A DNA stretch of 64,000 nucleotides. It comes from Lysobacter sp. Root494 (GTDB taxonomy: Bacteria; Pseudomonadota; Gammaproteobacteria; Xanthomonadales; Xanthomonadaceae). Every line of letters begins with the position of its first letter. Within the stretch, counting starts at the first letter, position 1. The DNA lies in contig NZ_LMFH01000008.1 in assembly GCF_001427225.1 (NCBI RefSeq), positions 186,001 through 250,000 on the forward strand. Reading direction: 5' to 3'. Made by a program: the position numbers and the translations under genes. The notes beneath the pieces were generated by a model that searched no databases, was not told where the DNA came from, and was given only the letters and a program-made list of their open reading frames with translations. Shown piece after piece: positions 48,519-57,408 of this stretch.

Positions 48519-49634
48519 ATGACTGCTCCGACCGCGACCCGACCGCAGCTCGTCACCGAAGGCACTCCGGCGCGTGCGCGCCTGAGCGGTCAATGGACCC
48601 TCGAACACGCCGACGGCATCAGCCAGGCGCTGGGCTCCGCGCCTCACGACCTGGAATCCATCGACGCATCCGGCGTCGAGCGCCTCGATTCGCTCGGAGT
48701 GCTGCAACTGCTGCGGTTCTCGCGCCGGCATGGACTCGACTTCGACCTGATCCGCTTCCGCGAAGACCACCGCAACCTGGTGTCCGCGATCGAGGACGTC
48801 GCCGACGACCGCCCGAAGAAGAAGCGCGAATACGGCATCGCGGCAGCGTTCGATCGCCTCGGCCACGCCGTCCAGGACAACTACGGCGAGATCCGCGCGC
48901 TGATCGGTTTCTTCGGCGAAACGCTGGTGAAGCTGGTACGCACGTTCAAGGACCCTTCCCGCTTCCGCCCGACCGCGACCGTCTATCACATGGAGCAGGT
49001 GGGCCTGGATGCCGTGCCCCTGGTTGCCCTGCTCTGCTACCTCGTGGGTGCGGTCGTCGCGTTCCTCGGTTCCAACATCCTGCGCGACTTCGGCGCGACG
49101 ATCTACGTGGTCGAACTGGTGAGCATCGCGTTCCTGCGCGAGTTCGGCGTGTTGCTGACCGCGATCATCCTCGCCGGCCGCACCGCGAGCGCGTTTACCG
49201 CGCAGATCGGCGCGATGAAGAGCCGCGAGGAAGTCGACGCGATCCGCACGCTCGGCATGGACCCGATCGACCTGCTCGTCATCCCGCGCGTGCTCGCATT
49301 GCTGGTGATGCTGCCGCTGCTGACCTTCGTGGCGATGATCTTCGGCCTGCTCGGCGGCCTCACCGTCGGCGCCTACGGACTCGACATCCCGGTGACGCAG
49401 TATCTCGCGCGCATGCACGACACGATGGAACTGCGCCACTTCGTCGTCGGCATGGTGAAGGCGCCGTTCTTTGCACTGATCATCTCCCTCATCGGCTGCC
49501 TCGAAGGCCTGCAGGTCGAAGGCACGGCGGAATCGGTCGGCGAACGCACGACGTCGAGCGTGGTGCAGACGATTTCGCTGGTGATCGTGCTCGACGCGAT
49601 CGCCGCGATCTGGTTCATGGAGATGGGTTATTGA
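48519..49634 (+). CDS. mlaE: MlaE-type permease with N-terminal STAS domain
   Basis: 371 residues. The N-terminal 100 residues form a STAS-like domain (MlaB-type: ARARLSGQWTLEHA, SIDASGVERLDSLGVLQLLRF) fused to an MlaE permease with five to six helices (DAVPLVALLCYLVGAVVAFLG onwards). The MlaE cytoplasmic motif region EEVDAIRTLGMDPIDLLVIPR is present. The fusion replaces a separate MlaB. It is the first gene of a four-gene MCE transport operon. mlaF follows with 8 bases between stop and start. Confidence 0.9.
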   Translation: MTAPTATRPQLVTEGTPARARLSGQWTLEHADGISQALGSAPHDLESIDASGVERLDSLGVLQLLRFSRRHGLDFDLIRFREDHRNLVSAIEDVADDRPKKKREYGIAAAFDRLGHAVQDNYGEIRALIGFFGETLVKLVRTFKDPSRFRPTATVYHMEQVGLDAVPLVALLCYLVGAVVAFLGSNILRDFGATIYVVELVSIAFLREFGVLLTAIILAGRTASAFTAQIGAMKSREEVDAIRTLGMDPIDLLVIPRVLALLVMLPLLTFVAMIFGLLGGLTVGAYGLDIPVTQYLARMHDTMELRHFVVGMVKAPFFALIISLIGCLEGLQVEGTAESVGERTTSSVVQTISLVIVLDAIAAIWFMEMGY

Positions 49635-49642
49635 ACGCGGTC

Positions 49643-50446
49643 ATGGCCACTGACGATGCCGCGGAACCGATCATCCGCGTGCGCGGCCTGGTCAACCGCT
49701 TCGGCGAACAGGTCGTGCACGACGGCCTCGATCTCGACGTGCGTCCCGGCGAGATCCTCGGCGTCGTCGGCGGCTCGGGTACCGGCAAATCGGTGCTGAT
49801 GCGATCGATCCTGGGCCTGCGCGAACCCGATGCGGGCGACATCGAAGTGCTCGGCATCGATGCGCGCAGCAATTCGGCAAACGCGCACCGCGAGATCGAG
49901 CGCAACACCGGCGTCCTGTTCCAGGACGGCGCGTTGTTCTCGTCGCTCACGGTCGGCGAAAACGTGCAGGTGCCGCTCAAGGAATACCATCGCGAACTTC
50001 CCGACTCGCTGCGCTACGAACTGGCGCTGTTGAAGGTGAAGCTCGCCGGGCTTCCGGCCGATGCGATCAACAAGCTGCCGTCGCAGCTGTCGGGCGGCAT
50101 GCGCAAGCGCGCCGGTCTCGCCCGCGCACTGGCGCTGGATCCACCGCTGCTGTTCCTCGACGAACCCACCGCCGGACTCGATCCGATCGGCGCCGCTGCG
50201 TTCGATCATCTGATCCTCACGCTGCAGCAGGCACTCGGACTCACCGTCTTCCTCATCACCCACGACCTCGACACGCTGTACGCCATCTGCGACCGCGTCG
50301 CGGTGCTGGCTGACCACAAGGTCCTGGCCTGCGCGCCGATCGGGGAAGTGGAACGTTACGATCACCCCTGGGTGCAGGAATATTTCCACGGCCCGCGTGC
50401 CCGCGCCGCGCAGGTCGCGCGGATGCGGAACAGCAAGGAAACCTGA
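49643..50446 (+). CDS. mlaF: MlaF-type ABC ATPase
   Basis: 267 residues. Walker A GGSGTGKS at 43-50, Q-loop FQDGALF, signature LSGGMRKRAGLARAL, Walker B LLFLDEPTAGLDP, H-loop THD. It drives the MCE lipid transporter made with MlaE and MlaD. ATG 49643 is chosen; a TTG at 49631 overlapping the mlaE stop is possible. Its stop lies 1 base before the mlaD start. Confidence 0.93.
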   Translation: MATDDAAEPIIRVRGLVNRFGEQVVHDGLDLDVRPGEILGVVGGSGTGKSVLMRSILGLREPDAGDIEVLGIDARSNSANAHREIERNTGVLFQDGALFSSLTVGENVQVPLKEYHRELPDSLRYELALLKVKLAGLPADAINKLPSQLSGGMRKRAGLARALALDPPLLFLDEPTAGLDPIGAAAFDHLILTLQQALGLTVFLITHDLDTLYAICDRVAVLADHKVLACAPIGEVERYDHPWVQEYFHGPRARAAQVARMRNSKET

Positions 50447-50447
50447 G

Positions 50448-51374
50448 ATGGAAACCAAGGCCAACTACGTCCTGATCGGTGCGTTCACCCTTGTGGTGAC
50501 GATGTTCCTGCTGCTTTTCGCGTTGTGGGCAGCGAAGTATTCCTCCGAGAAGGACTGGCAGCAGTACGCGGTCGTGTTCGAAGAACCGGTGACCGGCCTC
50601 AGCGAAGGTAGCCCCGTGCTCTACAACGGCATCTCGGTTGGCACGATCGCATCGTTGCGCCTCGCACCGGAAGATCCGCGGCGCGTCATCGCCATCATCC
50701 GCATCCAGGAGCGCGCGCCGGTCAAGACCGACACGCGCGCGAAGATCTCCACGCCGAGCCTTACCGCCCCGCCGATCATCCAGCTCACCGGCGGCAGCCC
50801 GCAGGCGCGGCGCCTCGCCGACGTCGACCCGAACGAGATTCCCGTCATCAAGGCCGAAGCCTCCGCGCTGCAGAACATCGCCGATACCGCGAACAAACTC
50901 GTCGCGCGCATGGATGAACTGCTCAGCGAGGAGAACATCCGCCGCATTTCCAATTCGCTGGCCAGCATCGAAGCCATGACCGGCGCGATCGGCGACCAGC
51001 ATGAGGACGTGCGCGCGCTGATCGTCAGCGCGCGCCACTCCAGCGAACAGCTCGAGAAGACGCTGGCGACCACGGACAAGGCAATCACCGACGTCGACCG
51101 CGAACTGGTGCGGAAACTCCCCGCGCTGATCGACAAGCTCGATGGCACGCTGGCGAAGATGGATTCCGCGGCAAACGGCGTGAACGGCATCGTCAACGAC
51201 AACCGCGCCGCGATCGGCAGCTTCGCCAACGACGGCCTCGGCCAGCTCGGTCCGACGCTCAGCGAACTGCGCGCCTTGGTGCGCGACCTGCGCCGCATCA
51301 GCGACCGCCTCGACAGCAGCCCCGCGCAGTATCTGCTGGGCCGCGACGCACCCAAGGAGTTCGAGCCGAAATGA
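50448..51374 (+). CDS. mlaD: MlaD-type MCE-domain protein, long form
   Basis: 308 residues, much longer than E. coli MlaD (~180). One membrane helix (about 8-30), one MCE domain (about 38-115, with GLSEGSPVLYNGISVGTI and TPSLTAPPIIQLTGG) and a long C-terminal helical region (about 135-290), rich in Ala/Asp/Leu. The latter may form an extended tube or needle in the periplasm. It binds lipids for transport between membranes. ATG 50448 is set by its position 1 base after mlaF. The stop overlaps the next gene (ATGA). Confidence 0.9.
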   Translation: METKANYVLIGAFTLVVTMFLLLFALWAAKYSSEKDWQQYAVVFEEPVTGLSEGSPVLYNGISVGTIASLRLAPEDPRRVIAIIRIQERAPVKTDTRAKISTPSLTAPPIIQLTGGSPQARRLADVDPNEIPVIKAEASALQNIADTANKLVARMDELLSEENIRRISNSLASIEAMTGAIGDQHEDVRALIVSARHSSEQLEKTLATTDKAITDVDRELVRKLPALIDKLDGTLAKMDSAANGVNGIVNDNRAAIGSFANDGLGQLGPTLSELRALVRDLRRISDRLDSSPAQYLLGRDAPKEFEPK

Positions 51375-52069
51375 AGACGACGGGATCGGAAATCCGGGAT
51401 CACCAGCGCACGTCCGTCACACGCATGACGTTCGCGAGAACGATGCGCGTGCGCCGATGGGTGGCCATGTCCATCGCAGGCCTGCTGGTGGCCGGATGCA
51501 GTTCCTTCCTCGGTGGCAGCAAGACGCCCACCACGATCTATGCGCCGGCCACTCGCGCGCAGGCGCCTGCCGAATGGCCCGCCGTACGGTGGAGCCTGGC
51601 GCTCGGCCGCAGTTATGGCGGTCGCGGCACCGACGGCCTGCGCATCGCGGTGCGGCCGACGCCGAACGAACTGCAGGTCTACAAGGGCGCGCAGTGGTCG
51701 CGGCCGCCCAGCGAGATGCTGGAGGAAGGCATCCTGCAGACGCTCGAGGACTCCGGCCGCATCGCCACCGTCGCGCGCCAGGGCAGCGGCATCGGCGCCG
51801 ACTACCGCCTGCTGCTCGACGTGCGCCGCTTCGAATCCGACTACGCCGGCAACAGTGTGCCCAGCGCGACCATCGAAGTGACGGCCAAGCTTATGCACGT
51901 GAAGACGCAACAGCTCGCCGGTTCGCGCACGTTCCTGCAGGTGCAAACGGCCGCAACCACCGCGGTGCCCGACGTGGTCGTGGCATTCGAGCAGGCGCTT
52001 GCGAATGCGAACCGCGAGATCGCCGGCTGGACGCTGGCGACAGGTGAGCAGCACGCGCGGCAGCGCTGA
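51371..52069 (+). CDS. ABC-type transport auxiliary lipoprotein (PqiC/DUF330-like)
   Basis: 232 residues if started at ATG 51371, which overlaps the mlaD stop as ATGA. That gives a 42-residue segment before the lipobox LVAGC; starts at 51425 or 51443 would give a more usual signal length. The mature part is an ABC_trans_aux domain (LRIAVRPTPNELQVYKG, LLLDVRRFESDYAG). It is thought to anchor the MCE assembly to the outer membrane, the place of MlaC/MlaA in the standard Mla system. Confidence 0.83.
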   Translation: MKTTGSEIRDHQRTSVTRMTFARTMRVRRWVAMSIAGLLVAGCSSFLGGSKTPTTIYAPATRAQAPAEWPAVRWSLALGRSYGGRGTDGLRIAVRPTPNELQVYKGAQWSRPPSEMLEEGILQTLEDSGRIATVARQGSGIGADYRLLLDVRRFESDYAGNSVPSATIEVTAKLMHVKTQQLAGSRTFLQVQTAATTAVPDVVVAFEQALANANREIAGWTLATGEQHARQR

Positions 52070-52082
52070 TTCGCAAGCAGAC

Positions 52083-52142
52083 ACCCCTCTCCCCGCTTGC
52101 GGGGAGAGGGACAGCATCGCGCAGCGATGCAGGGTGAGGGGC
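52083..52142. repeat. Hairpin-rich repeat between convergent genes (possible terminator)
   Basis: A perfect 10-bp stem (CCCTCTCCCC at 52085-52094 with 52101-52110) is followed by a second small stem (GCATCGC...GCGATGC) and GGGTGAGGGG. It lies between the lipoprotein gene (+) and alkB (-). The layout is that of an intergenic repeat seen widely in Xanthomonadaceae. It has no T-run, so termination is not certain. Confidence 0.55.
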
Positions 52143-52172
52143 GGTAAAGCGTTCCGTCCGCGGATTCCCGTA

Positions 52173-52769
52173 CTACACGCGGCCGACCACGATCCGCCGG
52201 AACGTCAGGTTGATCCGCTCCCCCACCGGCTTCGTCGTGCGCGGCAACGCATGCCGGTAACTCCGCTGCGTCGCGCCCGACATCACCAGCAAGCTCCCGT
52301 GCGGCAACGCGATCTCGAGCTTGCGTTGCGGCTCGGCGCGATGCTTCAGCACGAAGCGTCGCGTCGCACCCAGGCTCACCGACGCGATCACCGGCTCCGG
52401 TCCCAGTTCCGCTTCGTCGTCGCTGTGCCAACCCATGCAGTCGCGGCCATCGCGGTACAGATTGGCGAGCACGCTGTTGAAGCCGATGCCGAGTTCGGTA
52501 CTGAGCCGTTCGCGCAACCCCGCTAGTTCGGGCGGCCACGGATGCGGTTCGAAATAGCTGCCCGAGTAGCGGTAGCCCGTGCCGGGATCGCCGATCCAGC
52601 AGCTCAGCCGCGGCGAGGCGTGCTCGCGGCCGAACAGGCGGATGCGGTGGACCTCCCATGGAATGCCCCCGCGCAAGCCGCGCAGCAGGCGATCCGCGTC
52701 GGCTTCCGCCAGCCAGCGGGCGTCCAAAGCGATCTTCGCATCGGCGAGCGGCAAGGACATCATGCTCAT
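52173..52769 (-). CDS. AlkB-family alpha-ketoglutarate/Fe(II) dioxygenase
   Basis: 198 residues. It is an ALKBH2/3-like demethylase that reverses alkylation of nucleic-acid bases. The iron ligands are seen in HSD (His115, Asp117) and in a later His (YRHALPRT), and the ketoglutarate arginines in RINLTFR. The family block PHPWPPEL and LANLYRDGRDCMGWH are typical. The length is normal. The gene stands alone, convergent with the MCE operon. Confidence 0.88.
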   Translation of the reverse strand: MSMMSLPLADAKIALDARWLAEADADRLLRGLRGGIPWEVHRIRLFGREHASPRLSCWIGDPGTGYRYSGSYFEPHPWPPELAGLRERLSTELGIGFNSVLANLYRDGRDCMGWHSDDEAELGPEPVIASVSLGATRRFVLKHRAEPQRKLEIALPHGSLLVMSGATQRSYRHALPRTTKPVGERINLTFRRIVVGRV

Positions 52770-52918
52770 GTTTCGACGCTACCACGCTGGTTGAGGGCCG
52801 CCATCTTCGGCGTTTCAAACGCCAGATCCGGCGTACATCCGCAGCCACGGATTTGCCCCACCCGCCCCAAGCCGCGAAAATCCCCGCACCTGCTACCACG
52901 CCCTTCGCGGAGCCACCG

Positions 52919-54562
52919 ATGACCGACGCCCCCCAGAACGACACGCCGATCGAACGCGACGTGATGGAGTACGACGTCGTCACGGTCGGCGCCGGTCCTT
53001 CGGGCCTGGCGTTCGCGATCCGGCTCAAGCAGCTCAACCCGGACATCTCGGTCTGCGTGATCGAGAAGGCGTCAACCATCGGCGCACACATCCTCTCCGG
53101 CGCAGTGATCGAAACCGGTCCGCTCGACGCACTGCTGCCGAGCTGGCGCGACAACCCGCCGCCGATCTGCGTCGATGCGAAGGAAGATGAGTTCTGGCTG
53201 CTGACGAAGGACGGCGGCCGCAAGCTGCCGGTGCCGCCGGGCATGCACAACAAGGGCAACGTGATCGTCAGTCTGGGCGCGATGTGCGCGTGGCTCGCTC
53301 CGCAGGCCGAAGCACTGGGCGTCGAGATCTATCCCGGCTTCGCCGCGGCCGAAACGCTGCACGACCCCGACGGCAAGGTCATCGGCGTGCGCATCGGCGA
53401 CATGGGCGTGGCAAAGGACGGGTCGCACAAGTCCGGCTACACGCCGGGCATCGACATCCGCGCGAAGGTCACCGTGCTTGCGGAAGGCGCGCGCGGCCAT
53501 CTCACCAAGCGCCTGGTCCAGCGTTTCAGGCTCGATGCGGACAGCGATCCGCAGGGTTATTCGATCGGCATCAAGGAACTCTGGCAGGTGCCGGAAGAGC
53601 GCGTCCAGCCCGGCAAGATCGTGCACAGCTTCGGCTGGCCTGCCGACACCAGCACGTACGGCGGCAGCTTCCTGTATCACCTCGACAAGGGCCGCGTCGC
53701 GCTCGGTTACGTCAGCGGCCTCGACTACAAGGATCCGGAATACAAGCCGTGGGAAGCCTTCCAGCAATGGAAGAACCATCCGATGGTGAAGCCGCTGCTC
53801 GAAGGCGGCAGCATCGTGTCCGCCGGCGCGCGCGCGATCGTCACCGGTGGTTATCAGTCGCTGCCGAAATGCGAAATGCCCGGCGCGCTCCTCATCGGTG
53901 ATACGGCAGGACTGCTCAATGTGCCGAAGATCAAGGGCACGCACCAGGCGATCCGCTCCGGCATGCTCGCCGCGGAGCATCTCGTCGCTGCGCAACTGTC
54001 ACCCGAAGGCTTCGACGCCAAGCTGCGCGCATCCGATGCGATGGCGGAGCTGAGGAAGGTCCGCAACATCAAGCCCGGCTTCAAGCGCGGCCTGTGGTTC
54101 GGCATGTTGAACGCGGCGTGGGAAACCATCACCGGCGGCCTCTCGCCGTGGACGCTGAAGAACAAGCCGGACTGGTGCTCGCTGGAGAAGGTAGGCGAAT
54201 ACGAATCGCCGAAGCGCGACTACATCGACCGCACCCTCGCCCCGCGCGACCGCCTCGCCGGCGTCTACTTCGCCGCGACCGAACACGACGAAGACCAGCC
54301 CGTCCACCTGCAGGTCCTCGACACCAACATCTGCATCACCCGCTGCACCGAGGAATACGACAACCCCTGCACCCGCTTCTGCCCTGCCAACGTCTACGAA
54401 ATAGTCGAAGACGCACGCTCCGACGGAAGCACGGGCAAACGCCTGCAGATCAACGCCGCCAACTGCGTGCACTGCAAGACCTGCGACATCAAGGACCCAT
54501 ACGAGATCATCAACTGGGTTACGCCTGAGGGTGGGTCGGGACCGAACTACCAGAATCTGTGA
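52919..54562 (+). CDS. Electron-transfer flavoprotein-ubiquinone oxidoreductase
   Basis: 547 residues. It passes electrons from reduced ETF to ubiquinone at the inner membrane. Features in order: FAD-binding VGAGPSGLAFAIRL (about 22-36), membrane-associated ubiquinone domain (GYSIGIKELWQVP), GDTAGLLNVPKIKGTHQAI, and a C-terminal 4Fe-4S cluster with the Cys pattern CITRC...NPCTRFCP and CVHCKTCD. ATG 52919 has GGAG upstream. Its partners etfB and etfA lie at 61392-63076. Confidence 0.95.
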   Translation: MTDAPQNDTPIERDVMEYDVVTVGAGPSGLAFAIRLKQLNPDISVCVIEKASTIGAHILSGAVIETGPLDALLPSWRDNPPPICVDAKEDEFWLLTKDGGRKLPVPPGMHNKGNVIVSLGAMCAWLAPQAEALGVEIYPGFAAAETLHDPDGKVIGVRIGDMGVAKDGSHKSGYTPGIDIRAKVTVLAEGARGHLTKRLVQRFRLDADSDPQGYSIGIKELWQVPEERVQPGKIVHSFGWPADTSTYGGSFLYHLDKGRVALGYVSGLDYKDPEYKPWEAFQQWKNHPMVKPLLEGGSIVSAGARAIVTGGYQSLPKCEMPGALLIGDTAGLLNVPKIKGTHQAIRSGMLAAEHLVAAQLSPEGFDAKLRASDAMAELRKVRNIKPGFKRGLWFGMLNAAWETITGGLSPWTLKNKPDWCSLEKVGEYESPKRDYIDRTLAPRDRLAGVYFAATEHDEDQPVHLQVLDTNICITRCTEEYDNPCTRFCPANVYEIVEDARSDGSTGKRLQINAANCVHCKTCDIKDPYEIINWVTPEGGSGPNYQNL

Positions 54563-54661
54563 ACACTGGGATTCTGATGGCGCATTGACCAAGGTACGGA
54601 ACAGCTCCGGCAGCTTCTGAAAAACACTACGACCCTTGGATCAGCCGACCACCTAATTCAG

Positions 54662-57010
54662 TCAGCCGACCACCCAGTTCAAATCGCTGATCGCAGTTAT
54701 CGGCAGCGGCGTTCCCGAGTTCGCGCCCTTCCAGATCATGTTTGCGCCGGTCATGTTGTGACGCCACAGCACATCCGCCTTCCCGTCGAGGTCGAAATCG
54801 CCAGCCCCGACGACCATCCATCCTGCGTCGCTGACAGTCGTGATGCTTCGACGCATGGCTGAACTGCCCGACCACCACAGGACATTGCTGCCGGTATTGG
54901 GGTTCCGCCAGAGGATGTCTGCTCGACCGTCTCCATTGAAATCCGCCGCCGTTGCGACAACCCATACAGGACTTGCCTGCGACGACTGACGGCTCGCGGC
55001 ATCCGCCGAAGACCAGGTGGAATTGACACCAGTTTCCCTGTTGCGCCAAAGGATGTCGGCGTTGCCATCGCCATTGAAGTCGGCGACCGCTTCGACCGTC
55101 CACACCAGAGCGGCCGAGGCAACCGAACGACGACTCAGGGAGCTCGCGGAGTTCCAGATGACGTTGACTCCCGTCCGGGCGTTCCGCCAAAGCACGTCGG
55201 ACCTGCCATCGCCATTGAAATCCCCGACCCCTGCTACGAACCATGCCAGATCCGTCACGGAAGCCACGCTCTGCCGTGTCGCTGTGTTCGCCGACTTCCA
55301 ATAGGTATTTGCACCTGTGCTGCGGTTTCGCCATAGCACATCGGATTTGCCGTCGCCGTCGAAGTCTCCTATCCCTGCTATGACCCAGGCCAGATCGGTG
55401 ACGGACGCGAGTGCTTGCCTTGTCGCGGAATTGCCGGCCTTCCAGTAGAGATTGTTGCCAGCGTTGGCCTTGCGCCAAAGTACATCCGATCTGCCGTCAC
55501 CATCAAAGTCACCTTGCAGCCAATTCCCTGCCGACAGATCTCGCGAGGGAAGGAATGCAGCAACGAAGGGCATCGTCTTGGCCAAAGTGCCCGCATTGTC
55601 CGATTTCCCCACCACTCCGCAGGCAAATCCATTGCAGGTCGTGAGCCGTGGATTGGAAAAGACCCGCATGGATGACATGCCAACTCGGCGGTTCGCCATG
55701 ACCGTGTAGAAGTTGCCTGCATCGGCCGGTGCCACATAACCGAACGAATACCCATAACGTCCGTATTCCTCGGGGTCCAGGAGTATGCCGTCGCCATTGG
55801 AGTCATCCGTCCCCTGGGCGATTTGGACATCATGTTGCAACCCCATGGTATGGCCGATCTCGTGTGCCAGCGACTCCTCGCGGCATGTAGCCCCGCCGTC
55901 CGGAAACTGCGTTCCGCTCGTGTCACTGACTACAGCCATGCCAAAGCCGGCACTGGTCGCGACGATGGGCGTCTGGCTGTTGCCGAGTAACCAGGCATAG
56001 CCGCAACTGCCGTTCTCGGGCGACTCGAACTTGCGCACCAATGCAACCACATCAGCTCCGGATTCGTTCCTGGCGCTGATCAGCGGTTGCAATGATGCCG
56101 GCCGCCCGACTTGGGTGCAGTTCACACCTCCGTCCGGGAGCTGTCCGCCCGGTGCCGAAGAGCAACTGACCCCGGTCAGTTCGAACAATGCTGACCGATT
56201 TGTCGTCGCGTCCGGATATTCGACCTGTACCGTGGCCACCAGGCGTAACCGGCCGTTTACTGCACTGTTCGCGTAGGTCTCATTTGCGACGTCGACAAGA
56301 TGATTCATCCGCGTGAGCGCCTGCGATTGTCCACCCAGCCGCTCAGCAAACCCGTTCGTATAGCCGAGCGCCAGGTCGATGGTCACTACGCCTGCGGTGT
56401 TGCCATCGGATGCAGCCGTGGCAGCAGCGATTGCGCTGGGCTCCGCAGCCTCCATGCGGGAACGCGCGTAGCTAGGCGAAGACTTGCGCTCGTTTCGCGA
56501 CGATGCTTCCAGGGGTTTGACCAGCCATGCCCGACCACGTGCCATCGTGATCCGCAACGGCTCTCCGCTACCGTGGGGTATCGCTGCGAATACCGCCTTT
56601 TCACCGAACGTAAGGATGGCTTCGGTGCCGGGCGCAGAACCGGCGACCCGGCCGATCCATGTCCAGTTCCCGTCCTCATGTTCGATATGGCGTTCGTACT
56701 GCAAACGAACCGGCGCCTCGCCTGGAACCTCGACGTCCATGCCACCGGAGGCGATCGCGCGCACCGCATGCTCTTCGCTGAGGCGCACGGGATACCAGGT
56801 CGTCGCGCCCATGCGAACAGGCGCGCTGGTACCGTATTCGACGAGACTGCCTTTATCGGGCGCACTCACCGGCGACGCATCGGGCCGAGGCGCGGCCTCG
56901 TCGCCCGCAGGTGACGCAGCCGAACTGAGAGCGTGCGTAGCGTGTGTCGTCGATCCGCGATCGCAACCGACGAGAAGGACGAGCAAGAAAGCCACGAGGC
57001 TGGTGCGCAT
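54662..57010 (-). CDS. Zinc metallopeptidase lipoprotein with FG-GAP/VCBS repeats (paralog 1)
   Basis: 782 residues. A signal peptide ends in a lipobox (LLVGC), with Asp at +2. A propeptide-like region with NWTWIGRV and FGEKAVFAAIP is followed by a reprolysin/M12-like metallopeptidase domain; the zinc site HEIGHTMGLQH is at 383-393. Six FG-GAP-like repeats (about 495-782, such as GDFDGDGRSDVLWRN) make a beta-propeller that may bind calcium. Start at 57010 with GGGGGA upstream. Base composition is visibly less GC-rich than neighbours. It shares the whole architecture with 57409-59739. A short duplication of its last codons lies just after the stop. Confidence 0.85.
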   Translation of the reverse strand: MRTSLVAFLLVLLVGCDRGSTTHATHALSSAASPAGDEAAPRPDASPVSAPDKGSLVEYGTSAPVRMGATTWYPVRLSEEHAVRAIASGGMDVEVPGEAPVRLQYERHIEHEDGNWTWIGRVAGSAPGTEAILTFGEKAVFAAIPHGSGEPLRITMARGRAWLVKPLEASSRNERKSSPSYARSRMEAAEPSAIAAATAASDGNTAGVVTIDLALGYTNGFAERLGGQSQALTRMNHLVDVANETYANSAVNGRLRLVATVQVEYPDATTNRSALFELTGVSCSSAPGGQLPDGGVNCTQVGRPASLQPLISARNESGADVVALVRKFESPENGSCGYAWLLGNSQTPIVATSAGFGMAVVSDTSGTQFPDGGATCREESLAHEIGHTMGLQHDVQIAQGTDDSNGDGILLDPEEYGRYGYSFGYVAPADAGNFYTVMANRRVGMSSMRVFSNPRLTTCNGFACGVVGKSDNAGTLAKTMPFVAAFLPSRDLSAGNWLQGDFDGDGRSDVLWRKANAGNNLYWKAGNSATRQALASVTDLAWVIAGIGDFDGDGKSDVLWRNRSTGANTYWKSANTATRQSVASVTDLAWFVAGVGDFNGDGRSDVLWRNARTGVNVIWNSASSLSRRSVASAALVWTVEAVADFNGDGNADILWRNRETGVNSTWSSADAASRQSSQASPVWVVATAADFNGDGRADILWRNPNTGSNVLWWSGSSAMRRSITTVSDAGWMVVGAGDFDLDGKADVLWRHNMTGANMIWKGANSGTPLPITAISDLNWVVG

Positions 57011-57112
57011 GGGATCCCCCAGAACGTTCAGGGAAGTGGGCGCTACCAGCAGCAGCGTTTCCTGCGGCCGTGCCCTGCAGCCACGATGGCTGCGGGGTGA
57101 GCTAAACAGCAA

Positions 57113-57385
57113 AGGCGTCAATGCCCCGTCAAGCGGCAGCGATGCGTTCGCCGTCCCTGTCCATGGTTGCGTACAAGTCCAGCTGCGTGCGAACTGCTCG
57201 CTACCAGGATCGCCAGGCTCCGGCGCAGGGCACCGGTATCCGGTTCCTGCCATGCTCGGCGCCATCCACTGGAAGATCGCCTTTGGTCACATGCATCACC
57301 CGGGATCGCCAAAATCAATTCGCCGGCCGGACCATCGCGAACGAATCGTGGCCGCCGAAGCTTGCACCGCTGCGCGGTGTGGCCA
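57113..57385 (-). pseudogene. Decayed scoB fragment between the two metallopeptidase genes
   Basis: On the minus strand this gap aligns with intact scoB (59824-60456). The clearest block reads SGASFGGHDSFAMV, against [14 protein letters not shown] in ScoB. Further downstream the DNA keeps matching words (ATGCATGTGACC-AAAGGCGATCT, and the CGGCAGCG...CTCGCCG region) but frame is lost through several indels. No start or full-length frame remains. It lies upstream of paralog 1, just as intact scoB lies upstream of paralog 2. The 398-bp gap 57011-57408 contains nothing else recognisable apart from the promoter region of paralog 1. Confidence 0.75.
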
Positions 57386-57408
57386 GGTCAACCAGAGGCA
57401 GGGCGCGG

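Noticed and set aside
54627-54661. Short direct repeat after the stop of metallopeptidase paralog 1 (CAGCCGACCACC repeated)
   Set aside because: Too short to call an attachment site; best explained as local duplication of the last codons.
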